Shown here piece after piece: positions 7,451 to 14,512 of a DNA stretch of 14,512 bases. The notes beneath the pieces are model-generated. The model was given only the letters and a program-made list of their open reading frames with translations. It did not search any database and was not told the origin of the DNA. Origin of the DNA: JBDSYA01 sp039925865 (GTDB taxonomy: Bacteria; Bacteroidota; Ignavibacteria; Tepidaquicellales; Tepidaquicellaceae); contig JBDSYA010000341.1 in assembly GCA_039925865.1 (NCBI GenBank), forward strand, positions 1-14,512, written 5' to 3'. Position numbers and translations under genes: made by a program. Numbering within the stretch: the stretch's first letter is position 1; each line of letters starts with the position of its first letter.

Positions 7451-9937
7451 TTATTTCAACAAAATCATTTTTCTTGTTTCAGAAAATGTATTTGTTCCAT
7501 TTGTACTTACTTCAATCTGATAATGATAAATACCACTTGATAAAAAATTTGCATCAAACTGGACTTCATACGTACCTGCTTCATGAGTTCGGTCAACAAG
7601 CGTCTCTACTATCTTTCCGAGCATGTTATAAACTTTCAAAGTTACATTTCCCCTTTCAGTAATTTTATACTTTATTGTTGTAACAGGGTTAAAAGGGTTA
7701 GGATAGTTTTGTTCTAAGGAATATCCAACAGGAATTTCGGAAATTATATTTGTAACTCCGGTCAGATTTGTAATTTCATAAACTCCGCGTCCATGAGTAC
7801 CAATACGAAGTTTATTAGCGCCACGATTATAATCCAGATGCATTGCAACGGTGTTTGGAAGGCCTGAGGTGAGCTCAGTCCATGAACCTCCGTAATTATT
7901 TGTTAAGAAAACCCCAACATCAGTTGCCGCCATATAAACGCTTGTTGAACTTCCGGGATAATAAATAAGCACATCGTTTGCCGGGGAGTTTGGAAGATTG
8001 CTGCTGATATCATTCCATGATTCCCCGCCATTTGTAGTCTTTGAAATATGTCCAATGTCAAAACCGGATTGGCATATAACCGCTACATCAGAAGAATCAG
8101 GATGTATATAAACTCCGGTTATAGTTTTGTTTGGAACTCCCGCTGAAACATTTGTATAATTATATCCACTGTTTGTAGATTTAAAGATTTGTGCACCTGA
8201 TGTCGCATACATTACATTAGGTGAAGATTCGCAAATAGCCATTTCACGGATCGTTCCGCTTGTACCTGAAGATATTGGCAGCCAGCTTGCTCCCCAGTTT
8301 GTAGATTTAAAAACAAGTGCTCTGGCGGTATAAAAAATTCCAGACGAGTCCGGATGTGAAAGCAAAGGTGCAACCCATGAACCTGAACCTGACAAACCGC
8401 TTGTAGCAGAAGTCCAGGAAGATCCGCCATTTTGCGAACGCTGAACGCCATTGTTCTGACTCTCTCCAAGAATATACTGTGAGTTAACACTATGAAAACA
8501 AACTTCCCCGCCGTCTCCGCCAAAAGCTCCTGCCCAATTCATTGTACCTAGAGTTCTTTGGGTTCCGTTATCCTGAGTTCCTCCCATTATGTGAGCCGCG
8601 TTTGTGGGATCAGATGCGATTCGATAAAATTGTGTAAGAGTTAATGAGCTATTCAGATTTGTCCAGGTTGTCCCGCGGTCAGTCGATTTCCAAACACCTC
8701 CGTCATTTGTACAAAACATTTCATTTATATTTGATGGATTGAAATCCATGTTTTGCTGATCAACGTGAACATTACCACCTGAATAACCCAATGTAATATT
8801 TTGAAAGTCTGTTCCTCCATTGGTTGTTCTCCAGATATCAATCGATCCGACATAAGCATAATTTGGATCAAATGGATTTACATGAATATAAAAATCATAC
8901 CATGCCTGCCCGCCGCTCAAGTCAGTACCTGAAGCAATAGGAGCAAAGTTAATACCTGTATCAGTTGATTTAAAAACTGAGATTGAACTGCCGGAATGTA
9001 TTGCTGAATATAAAATATTTGGAGAAGATTTACTGACAGCAATATGATTTCGTGTAGATGCTGTAAGGCTTGTATTAGGATTAAAAGTAGCGCCTCCGTC
9101 AGTTGAAACTCTGTAACCTGTTCCGCTTCCCATAGCATAAGCAAGCTGTCCGTCAGGGGAAAATATCACATCATCACATCTTCCAGCAACTAATATAGAC
9201 CATGACTGTCCTGCATCAGTACTTCTGTATAAACCTCCTGTAACACCAAGTGATGTTCTGCTGCCGAGCGCCGCAAGGATTTCATTGCTGTGTCCGGGCC
9301 TTATAACAATTCTTGAAAAATACGATAAGGCACCAATGCCTGAAGTATAATTCGTCCAGGTTGCTCCGGCATTTGTAGATTTGAGAAGACCTCTTCCATA
9401 ATATGATGTTCCGCTGTAAGTTGCTTCACCTGTCCCGTAATAAATAATGTTTGAGTTTGCAGGATCGATCGCAATTGAACCCGATGAAAGTGAAACTTCA
9501 TCATTTGTAATTGATGTCCAGTTTGTTCCGCCGTTTGTGGATTTCCAGACACCGCCAAAGGCAGCACCAAGATAAACTATTGAAGGATTATTTGGATCAT
9601 ATTTTAAAGTAGGAATGCGGGAAGCAATGTTGCCATATGAAAAGTAAGATCCTGAAGTAGGACCAATGTTAGTCCATGTATTTCTTGAGTCCAGGAAATA
9701 ACCCTGCGTTTGTCTCAGAAGATTTCTTTGGTTTAATGCTTTTGAATAAGCGTCATCGGGCAGAAAATTATTGGGATACATTCGCTGTTCATTAAACCAT
9801 CTCTCTCGTTTAAAAGCATTTCTTTCTTTTACAGATTGCTCTGCATTTTCATATGGATTATTTACAATATTAAGATCCTGAGAAATTGATATTAAAGGTG
9901 TGGTTATGAAAATGAGTAATAAAAATATTCTGATCAT
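7451..9937 (-). CDS. secreted Asp-box (sortilin/BNR-type) beta-propeller protein with T9SS sorting domain
   Basis: An 828-residue extracellular protein. Residues 1-20 are a Sec signal peptide. A charged pro-like region (about 30-80) precedes a repeat region with about 12 Asp-box motifs of the type WKSTNGGTNW, near residues 131, 186, 238, 278, 323, 370, 417, 500, 544, 586, 633 and 679. The region ends with LRIGTHGRGVYEI (710-722). This indicates one or two beta-propellers of the VPS10/sortilin or BNR type. Residues about 735-828 form the type A T9SS sorting domain: GYSLEQNYPNPFNPVTTIKY, then a beta-sandwich ending in KMILLK. The domain directs outer-membrane export and then cleavage or attachment. 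No catalytic motif for a glycosidase is evident, so binding or adhesion is as likely as enzymatic action. The ATG at 9937 has no Shine-Dalgarno. The gene follows the SET gene on the same strand after 129 bases. Confidence 0.9.
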   Translation of the reverse strand: MIRIFLLLIFITTPLISISQDLNIVNNPYENAEQSVKERNAFKRERWFNEQRMYPNNFLPDDAYSKALNQRNLLRQTQGYFLDSRNTWTNIGPTSGSYFSYGNIASRIPTLKYDPNNPSIVYLGAAFGGVWKSTNGGTNWTSITNDEVSLSSGSIAIDPANSNIIYYGTGEATYSGTSYYGRGLLKSTNAGATWTNYTSGIGALSYFSRIVIRPGHSNEILAALGSRTSLGVTGGLYRSTDAGQSWSILVAGRCDDVIFSPDGQLAYAMGSGTGYRVSTDGGATFNPNTSLTASTRNHIAVSKSSPNILYSAIHSGSSISVFKSTDTGINFAPIASGTDLSGGQAWYDFYIHVNPFDPNYAYVGSIDIWRTTNGGTDFQNITLGYSGGNVHVDQQNMDFNPSNINEMFCTNDGGVWKSTDRGTTWTNLNSSLTLTQFYRIASDPTNAAHIMGGTQDNGTQRTLGTMNWAGAFGGDGGEVCFHSVNSQYILGESQNNGVQRSQNGGSSWTSATSGLSGSGSWVAPLLSHPDSSGIFYTARALVFKSTNWGASWLPISSGTSGTIREMAICESSPNVMYATSGAQIFKSTNSGYNYTNVSAGVPNKTITGVYIHPDSSDVAVICQSGFDIGHISKTTNGGESWNDISSNLPNSPANDVLIYYPGSSTSVYMAATDVGVFLTNNYGGSWTELTSGLPNTVAMHLDYNRGANKLRIGTHGRGVYEITNLTGVTNIISEIPVGYSLEQNYPNPFNPVTTIKYKITERGNVTLKVYNMLGKIVETLVDRTHEAGTYEVQFDANFLSSGIYHYQIEVSTNGTNTFSETRKMILLK

Positions 9938-10023
9938 AAATTTTTTATTAATTTTTTTAATTAGGTTAATTTAATTTTTATAATTATTTAGTAAAGCTGA
10001 ATTAGATTTTAAAAGCTATTGAT

Positions 10024-10066
10024 CTCGAAAGTCATAGAAGAGTCAAAAAATTTTGAAATTAAAAAT
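10024..10066. repeat. intergenic block resembling another at 12551-12592
   Basis: The sequence TCGAAAGTCATAG, then AAGAGTCAAAA, ending in ATTTAC, closely resembles the block at 12551-12592: AGTCATAG and AGAGTCAAAA are shared exactly, with a four-base difference in spacing. Both lie just beyond a gene end in otherwise unrelated gaps. This may be a degenerate interspersed repeat. Two copies are too few to be certain. Confidence 0.35.
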
Positions 10067-10411
10067 TTACAATTCATCATAATCAATCACTATCTCTTCA
10101 TCTTTTTTTATATCACGTGAAGAATAGTAAACATATTTGGCATCATGATAAGCATTTGGTTTTGAGGAATGATTTAGATACCATCCGACAGACATTCTAT
10201 GCGGGCTTTTAGCTGTAGAATAACCATCCGGAAATTCGATAGAATATTTATAAAGGATTTTTTTCGGAAGACCACATTCTTTAATCTTATCCAGTTTTAT
10301 AAAACGTGAATCGCCTTTTTCAAACAATGGAAGTAAAGTTCCTTTTTTTATTTTTTGGAAAGCAAAAACGCCTACTCCGTGAATCTTTGATGGTCTTAAC
10401 TCGAAGATCAT
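10067..10411 (-). CDS. small stand-alone SET domain protein, probable lysine methyltransferase
   Basis: A 114-residue protein made of little more than a SET domain. Residues 7-19 (PSKIHGVGVFAFQ) match the N-terminal SET motif with the GxG that contacts S-adenosylmethionine. GWYLNHSSKPNAYHDA (76-91) matches the NHSCxPN motif, with Ser in place of the usual Cys. The end, RDIKKDEEIVIDYDEL (99-114), carries the GEELxxDY-like motif with the conserved Asp-Tyr. The pre-SET and post-SET zinc clusters of eukaryotic enzymes are absent, as usual for short bacterial forms. Lysine methylation of a protein is the expected activity, but the substrate is unknown. The ATG at 10409-10411 is the natural start, without a Shine-Dalgarno. 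It lies upstream of the Asp-box gene on the same strand, but the 129-base gap makes co-transcription uncertain. Confidence 0.85.
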   Translation of the reverse strand: MIFELRPSKIHGVGVFAFQKIKKGTLLPLFEKGDSRFIKLDKIKECGLPKKILYKYSIEFPDGYSTAKSPHRMSVGWYLNHSSKPNAYHDAKYVYYSSRDIKKDEEIVIDYDEL

Positions 10412-10572
10412 ATTGGTTTTTATGTTAGAATTTCAAATTACCGCTTTGAAAATTAAGATTAAAGTTCTAATTGTCATAAATGTTTTTAAATTTTTAGAAA
10501 TTTTTAATTTTAAAGCAGGATATATTTTAACAAATGCATTCAATAAGATAATGAGATCATTTCTGAGACACT

Positions 10573-10618
10573 CAAGTTCTTAACTTGTAATCCAAAGCAA
10601 ATAACGTTATTTTGCTTT
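10573..10618. promoter_or_regulatory. tandem inverted repeats upstream of typA
   Basis: Two inverted repeats lie 75-120 bases before the typA ATG. CAAGTT-CTT-AACTTG (10573-10587) is a perfect 6-base repeat with a 3-base spacer. AAAGCAAATAAC followed directly by GTTATTTTGCTTT (10594-10618) is a near-perfect 12-base palindrome with one extra T. A weak promoter-like pair (TTGTAA, 17 bases, TATTTT) overlaps the second. They could be operators or leader hairpins. No gene ends here on the plus strand, so a terminator role is unlikely. Confidence 0.4.
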
Positions 10619-10692
10619 ACTTATAAAAACCCAGCCTGATTTTTACTATTCGAATAATCAATATCTGTTGCGGTTAAAATTTAAACTACTTA

Positions 10693-12537
10693 ATGAAAAA
10701 TTTATCTTATAATACTAATCTGAGAAATATTGCTATTATTGCACACGTTGACCACGGTAAGACAACGCTTGTTGATCACATGTTTCGTCAAAGCGGAATG
10801 TTCAGGGAAAATGAAGAAGTTGCAGAGAGGCTGATGGACAGCATGGATCTGGAAAGAGAAAGGGGAATTACAATTGCAGCAAAAAATTGTTCGGTACACT
10901 GGGGCGATATTAAAATAAATATTCTCGATACTCCGGGCCACGCAGATTTTGGAGGAGAGGTCGAGCGGGCATTGATGATGGTTAACGGTGTGATACTCTT
11001 AGTTGATGCATCTGAAGGACCATTGCCACAGACAAGATTTGTATTGAAAAAAGCGCTTGAAGCGGATCTGAAGATCATAGTTGTAATCAATAAAATTGAC
11101 AGGAAGGATGCAAGGGCAGAGGAAGTTTTAAATGAAGTTTATGATCTCTTTATAGATCTTGATGCAACTGAGGAACAGATCGAATTTCCTGTGCTGTTTG
11201 CAATCGGCAGAGATGGTATCGCACAAAAAACTCTTGAAGGGAAAGGTGAAAATCTACAAACACTTTTTGAAACAATAATTGAAGAGATTCCTCCTCCTTC
11301 TTATGATCCTGCTGAACCATTTCAACTGCTCGTAGCTGATCTTGATTATTCAGATTATATCGGACGCCTTGCTATTGGAAAGATCGCAAACGGAATGATA
11401 AAACAAAATGACGAACTTGTCTGCATCAACGAAGACGGTGTTGCGCAGCCTTTGAAAATATCCAAGGTGCAGATATATGATGGAGTGAATTTTAAAGATG
11501 CTGAAACAGTACTTGCCGGAGACATTGCGATCCTTGCGGGTATCGAAGACGTTCACATAGGAGACACGATCTGCAATAAAGAGAATCCAAAACCTTTGAA
11601 GAGAATAGCTGTAGATGAACCAACGATCTCAATGCTGTTTTTTATTAATACTTCACCGTTATCAGGCAGAGAGGGAAAGATCGTTCAGTCAAATAAGATT
11701 CGGGAAAGGCTGCACAAAGAAACTTTAAGTAATGTAGCTTTAAGAGTTGAAGATTCTGAAGACGGCGAAAGTTTTGTTGTGAAAGGCAGGGGTGAATTTC
11801 AGATGGTAATACTTATTGAAACAATGAGAAGAGAAGGTTATGAGCTGAGTGTAGGAAGGCCTCAGGTAATTTATAAAAAAAAGGATGGTAAGACCCTTGA
11901 GCCGATCGAACATTTGTTTATTGATTGTGATGAAAGTTTCGTTGGAATTATTTCAGAAAAACTTTCAAGAAGAAAAGGAAGAATGATCAATCTTGTTAAT
12001 CACGGCACGGGCCGTGTCAGAATGGAGTTTACAATTCCTTCCCGTTCATTGATAGGATACAGGAATGAATTTCTAACAGATACGCGGGGAACCGGAATTA
12101 TGAATTCATATCTTCAGGGTTATGAAGAATTCAGGGGTGATTTTGCAACACGATTAACCGGATCACTTGTTTCGGACAGGACAGGAGTTGCACTATCATA
12201 TTCACTGTATAATCTTGAACCGCGGGGTTCATTGTTTGCTGTGCCCAATGACCTGGTGTATGAAGGCATGATCGTCGGAGAGCATAACAGAGATAATGAT
12301 CTTGATGTAAATGCAACAAAAGGTAAAAAGCTTTCTAACATGCGGGCTTCCGGAAAAGATGAGAGCATGATATTAACTCCTGTTGTGCCGATGACACTTG
12401 AGAAAGCAATTGATTTCATAAAAGATGATGAAATTGTTGAAGTAACTCCGAAAAGTATAAGGCTAAGAAAGGCTGTTCTTTCATCACAGACGAGGCATAC
12501 TCAGAGAGGGAAAGCGTTTGTGGCGGTGAATAGTTAA
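10693..12537 (+). CDS. typA: translational GTPase TypA/BipA
   Basis: A ribosome-associated GTPase of the elongation factor G family, linked to ribosome assembly and to growth under cold or stress. The 614-residue length is normal. GTPase motifs: G1 AHVDHGKTTL (17-26), G2 RGITI (57-61), G3 DTPGHADFGGEVER (79-92) with the catalytic His83, and G4 NKIDR (133-137). The G5 region reads FAIGRDG (169-175), whereas most family members have a serine (ASA/ASG) there. Domain 2, the EF-G-like domains 3 and 5, and the TypA-specific C-terminal domain follow; the latter includes GTGRVRMEFTIPSRSLIGYR and the tract ending in VEVTPKSIRLRKAVL. The ATG at 10693 lacks a Shine-Dalgarno. The gene is alone on its strand and has a long, palindromic leader. 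Confidence 0.97.
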   Translation: MKNLSYNTNLRNIAIIAHVDHGKTTLVDHMFRQSGMFRENEEVAERLMDSMDLERERGITIAAKNCSVHWGDIKINILDTPGHADFGGEVERALMMVNGVILLVDASEGPLPQTRFVLKKALEADLKIIVVINKIDRKDARAEEVLNEVYDLFIDLDATEEQIEFPVLFAIGRDGIAQKTLEGKGENLQTLFETIIEEIPPPSYDPAEPFQLLVADLDYSDYIGRLAIGKIANGMIKQNDELVCINEDGVAQPLKISKVQIYDGVNFKDAETVLAGDIAILAGIEDVHIGDTICNKENPKPLKRIAVDEPTISMLFFINTSPLSGREGKIVQSNKIRERLHKETLSNVALRVEDSEDGESFVVKGRGEFQMVILIETMRREGYELSVGRPQVIYKKKDGKTLEPIEHLFIDCDESFVGIISEKLSRRKGRMINLVNHGTGRVRMEFTIPSRSLIGYRNEFLTDTRGTGIMNSYLQGYEEFRGDFATRLTGSLVSDRTGVALSYSLYNLEPRGSLFAVPNDLVYEGMIVGEHNRDNDLDVNATKGKKLSNMRASGKDESMILTPVVPMTLEKAIDFIKDDEIVEVTPKSIRLRKAVLSSQTRHTQRGKAFVAVNS

Positions 12538-12550
12538 TACTTTAAATCTA

Positions 12551-12592
12551 TCGGAGTCATAGTGAGCAGAGTCAAAACGAATTTCAATTTAC
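12551..12592. repeat. intergenic block resembling another at 10024-10066
   Basis: TCGGAGTCATAGTGAGCAGA followed by GTCAAAAC and ending in ATTTAC shares AGTCATAG and AGAGTCAAAA-like cores with the block at 10024-10066. Internally it looks like two imperfect copies of a ten-base unit (GGAGTCATAG and AGAGTCAAAA). It fills most of the 66-base gap between typA and the converging ORF6N gene. Confidence 0.35.
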
Positions 12593-12603
12593 TTGTTGTT
12601 GGC

Positions 12604-13116
12604 TTAAGTTTTCTTCGGCAACTGAAATCCGATTTCTCTTTTGGGTTTATCTTCTTCTTTTATTAATTGCTGAATAAGTTCAAATACAATTTTAAAATTC
12701 TTCTCATACTTGTCCTCTAATGTTGAAACCTTTTCTGCCAACTCTTTGTAGCTGCTGAGTATTCTTCTTAATTTAATAAAGACACGAACTACATTAATAC
12801 TTGCGGCAATCGCAATCTCGCTGTTTAATATTCCTGCAAGCATTACAGCTCCGTGTTCTGTAAAAACATAAGGAGATGTCCTCCTCCCTCCCCAACTTGA
12901 TATCGCATTTTGCGATTTCAAGTTTTCAAACTCTCTTCTTGTTAATTGAAACATAAAATCCTTTGGAAATCTTTTAATGTTTCGTTTCACTTGCTCGTTC
13001 AAGCGTGATGTACTTACATTATATAAAACTGCAAGATCGGAATCTACCATTACCTTTTCACGCCTCATAAAATAGATTTTTGATAATATTATATCATCGT
13101 TAAATTTTCCTTTCAT
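12604..13116 (-). CDS. ORF6N domain-containing DNA-binding protein
   Basis: A protein of 170 residues from the ATG at 13116; a TTG at 13134 would add six. The ORF6N domain covers about residues 8-97: ILSKIYFMRREKVMVDSDLA, LYNVSTSRLNEQVKRNIKRF, PKDFMFQLTRREFENLKSQ, then GGRRTSPYVFTEHGAVMLA. This is the phage-derived KilA-N/ORF6N type of DNA-binding module. A likely coiled coil follows (about 119-154), and the protein ends in KPKREIGFQLPKK, a tail common in stand-alone members of this family in Bacteroidota. Such genes are frequent in these genomes without a known function; phage antirepressor proteins are the nearest characterised relatives. No integrase, transposase or other phage gene lies nearby. 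It converges on typA with a 66-base gap. Confidence 0.85.
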   Translation of the reverse strand: MKGKFNDDIILSKIYFMRREKVMVDSDLAVLYNVSTSRLNEQVKRNIKRFPKDFMFQLTRREFENLKSQNAISSWGGRRTSPYVFTEHGAVMLAGILNSEIAIAASINVVRVFIKLRRILSSYKELAEKVSTLEDKYEKNFKIVFELIQQLIKEEDKPKREIGFQLPKKT

Positions 13117-13134
13117 ATAAAACTGTCTATTCAA

Positions 13135-13471
13135 ATATATCCGGCAACAATAATATATAAAGTGAATAAATCTACGTTAGACTTTATTTTACCTCTCAAA
13201 TAGATTATACGGTATTCTCACAAATGAAATCTGATTTTCGGTTAGGTATTCTTCATTAAGAAAACATGCCGGCGAATAAATAATCAATCTCATTTTTCTT
13301 ATTATCTTTTTTAAATTTCTCTTCAAGCTCAAGTGTAACTTTTGTAACTAAAATCTAAACCCAAAACCTAAAAAAAGTTTCTTTCCTTGTTATACAAATC
13401 AATTAAAGTTATTTTTGAAAACTTTTTTAACCAAGTCTTAATTTAACATTCCCAGATTATTAATATGACAA
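13135..13471. other. long intergenic region, mostly without recognisable content
   Basis: The 337 AT-rich bases separate the divergent ORF6N and ferredoxin genes. They hold an inverted repeat ATAAAGT/ACTTTAT (about 13157-13187, 17-base spacer) and the possible coding remnants described separately. Promoters for both flanking genes should lie here, but I see no convincing consensus pair. Confidence 0.5.
13189..13354 (-). pseudogene. possible decayed coding fragment, frameshifted
   Basis: Two overlapping minus-strand frames look protein-like. One, ending at 13256, reads LELEEKFKKDNKKNEIDYLF and then AGMFS. The other, ending at 13189, reads CFLNEEYLTENQISFVRIPY and then NLFER; with the ATG at 13293 it would be a 34-residue peptide. 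A single frameshift near 13260-13275 would join them into one protein end. I do not recognise the family. The frames are short and the region is AT-rich, so chance is a real alternative. Confidence 0.22.
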
Positions 13472-13843
13472 ATGGGTAAAATATCATTAAAAGAAAAAGT
13501 CGAAGAACTTGGAATTGATAAAATAAAGCGTCATATATTTTTGTGCAGTGATCAGACTAAGCCGAAGTGCTGCGAGAAAGATGTTGGTCTGAAATCCTGG
13601 GATTTTCTTAAAATCCGGCTGAAGGAATTAAATCTGACAGGTGACGGTGGAATTATGCGTTCTAAGGCAAATTGTCTTAAAGTTTGTCAGGACGGTCCCA
13701 TCGCTGTCGTCTATCCTGAAGGTGTTTGGTATCGCAACTGTACACCTGATGTTCTTGAAAGAATTATTCAGGAGCATTTAATAGGAGGAAAGGTTGTAGA
13801 GGAATATGTTTTTTACAATAAGGAAAATAGTAATAACTTTTAA
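13472..13843 (+). CDS. thioredoxin-like [2Fe-2S] ferredoxin
   Basis: A 123-residue protein of the thioredoxin-fold ferredoxin family, an electron carrier. RHIFLCSDQTKPKCCEKDVG (20-39) supplies Cys25 and Cys33 or Cys34. RSKANCLKVCQDGPIAVVYP (63-82) supplies Cys68 and Cys72, the CxxxC pair that completes the cluster, followed by the family's GPxxVVYPEGVWY signature (75-87). A further Cys90 is probably not a ligand. The helix TPDVLERIIQEHLIGGK (91-107) and an acidic tail close the protein. Its redox partner cannot be told from sequence. The ATG at 13472 is preferred; an ATG eight bases upstream is in another frame and stops after four codons. No Shine-Dalgarno is seen. The M3 peptidase gene follows 34 bases later on the same strand, so the two may form an operon. 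Confidence 0.88.
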   Translation: MGKISLKEKVEELGIDKIKRHIFLCSDQTKPKCCEKDVGLKSWDFLKIRLKELNLTGDGGIMRSKANCLKVCQDGPIAVVYPEGVWYRNCTPDVLERIIQEHLIGGKVVEEYVFYNKENSNNF

Positions 13844-13865
13844 TTATCATTTAAAATAAAAACTG

Positions 13866-13880
13866 AAAGGAAACTCATTG
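13866..13880 (+). promoter_or_regulatory. ribosome binding site that fixes the TTG start of the peptidase gene
   Basis: The sequence AAAGGAAACTCA stands directly before TTG GCA. The AAAGGA core ends about six bases from the start codon, a good Shine-Dalgarno, and supports TTG as the start. Confidence 0.65.
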
Positions 13881-14512
13881 GCAGATAAGTTTAAAGATTT
13901 TAAATATAAAAGACCCGACTTTGAACTTTTAAAAAGTGAATTCGACGGATTGTTAAGGGAATTTAATATCGGTAAAAGTGCCGATGAACAATATGCCATC
14001 CTAAATAAGATAAATGGATTAAGAAAAAATTTTGATACGATGAGTACAATCTCATCAATAAGATATACTGTAAATACCAAAGATAAATATTATAGTGATG
14101 AGCATGATTACTTTGACAGCATAATGCCCGATTATTCCGGACTCCTTAATGAACTGAAGAAATCACTGCTTGAATCGGAATACCGGAATGAACTGGAAGT
14201 CAAATGCGGCAAACAATTATTCGATCTTGCTGAAGTGACAACAAAGACATTTAGTCCGGAAATTGTAGATGATCTTAAAATTGAAAATAAACTTGTAACT
14301 GAATATGTGAAACTTATTGCCTTGGCTAAAATTATGTTTGAAGGTGAAGAGAGAAATCTTGCAGGGATGGGTCCGTTTATTCAGTCAGGAAACAGGGAAG
14401 TCAGAAAAAGTGCAAATGAAGCGAGATGGAAATTTTTTGAAAATAACGAAAAAGATTTTGACAGAATATATGACGAGCTGGTGAAGGTAAGAACAAAGAT
14501 TGCAAAAAAACT
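13878..14512 (+). CDS. M3 family oligoendopeptidase, N-terminal part, cut by the window edge
   Basis: The first 211 codons of a cytoplasmic zinc oligopeptidase of the M3 (PepF-like) family, which degrades short peptides. It begins MADKFKDFKYKRPDFELLKS, matching the FxDYxYxRPD opening of the M3 family oligoendopeptidase group. A long helical region follows, with DKYYSDEHDYFDSIMP (71-86 region), LFDLAEVTTKTFSPEIVDDL, then EEKNxLxxEYxKLxAxAxIxFEGEERNLAGMGPF-like spacing in the stretch near 133-164, ending in REVRKSANEARWKFF. The zinc-binding HExxH motif would lie further on, outside the window. The start is TTG at 13878, with a clear AAAGGA upstream. It follows the ferredoxin gene by 34 bases on the same strand. 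Confidence 0.85.
   Translation, partial: MADKFKDFKYKRPDFELLKSEFDGLLREFNIGKSADEQYAILNKINGLRKNFDTMSTISSIRYTVNTKDKYYSDEHDYFDSIMPDYSGLLNELKKSLLESEYRNELEVKCGKQLFDLAEVTTKTFSPEIVDDLKIENKLVTEYVKLIALAKIMFEGEERNLAGMGPFIQSGNREVRKSANEARWKFFENNEKDFDRIYDELVKVRTKIAKK

Noticed and set aside
8212..9570. Several minus-strand open frames of 75-103 codons inside the Asp-box gene
   Set aside because: They are shifted frames of the repeat-rich 828-residue gene; their sequence is Leu/Gln-rich and repetitive, as expected from shifted Asp-box codons.
10788..12419. Minus-strand open frames opposite typA
   Set aside because: They are antisense shadows of a highly conserved GTPase gene and contain no recognisable domain.
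13464..13475. ATG eight bases before the ferredoxin start
   Set aside because: It is in a different frame and stops after four codons.

Overview
The window is low-GC bacterial chromosome, most likely from the Ignavibacteria (Bacteroidota/Chlorobi group). The best clue is a secreted beta-propeller protein whose C-terminus carries the type IX secretion (T9SS) sorting domain with the NYPNPFNP signature typical of that lineage. Shine-Dalgarno sequences are mostly absent, also as expected for this group. The content looks like ordinary core genome with a few accessory genes. I found no CRISPR array, tRNA, rRNA, insertion sequence or complete prophage.

Layout. At 1-313 (minus) is the N-terminal part of a YbaN/DUF454 membrane protein, cut by the window edge. 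A DoxX-family membrane protein is divergent from it (504-1055, plus). From 6308 down to 1073 runs a five-gene minus-strand cluster: secD, secF, a STAS-domain anti-sigma-factor antagonist, a divergent purA, and an ASCH-domain protein. Two junctions overlap (secF/STAS, purA/ASCH). A near-consensus sigma-70 promoter lies upstream of secD, and a terminator-like hairpin lies just before purA. Next, on the plus strand, is an exported SH3-like protein (6637-7350), which converges through a bidirectional terminator on the large T9SS-exported Asp-box protein (9937-7451, minus). A stand-alone small SET-domain protein lies upstream of the latter on the same strand. typA/bipA (10693-12537, plus) has a palindromic leader and converges on an ORF6N-domain DNA-binding protein (minus). 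After a 340-base gap with possible traces of decayed coding sequence come a thioredoxin-like [2Fe-2S] ferredoxin and the start of an M3-family oligoendopeptidase that runs off the right edge.

How the genes fit together. SecD and SecF are the proton-driven accessory pair of the Sec translocon. The exported SH3-like protein and the T9SS cargo both have Sec signal peptides and are typical clients. The STAS, purA and ASCH genes share the strand and tight spacing of secDF, but no functional link is evident. The points most worth a second look are the charged low-complexity insert in the periplasmic part of SecD, the divergent active-site motifs of PurA and the hairpin in front of it, the minimal SET protein, the palindrome upstream of typA, and two similar intergenic sequence blocks. 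None of these amounts to a clear new system.
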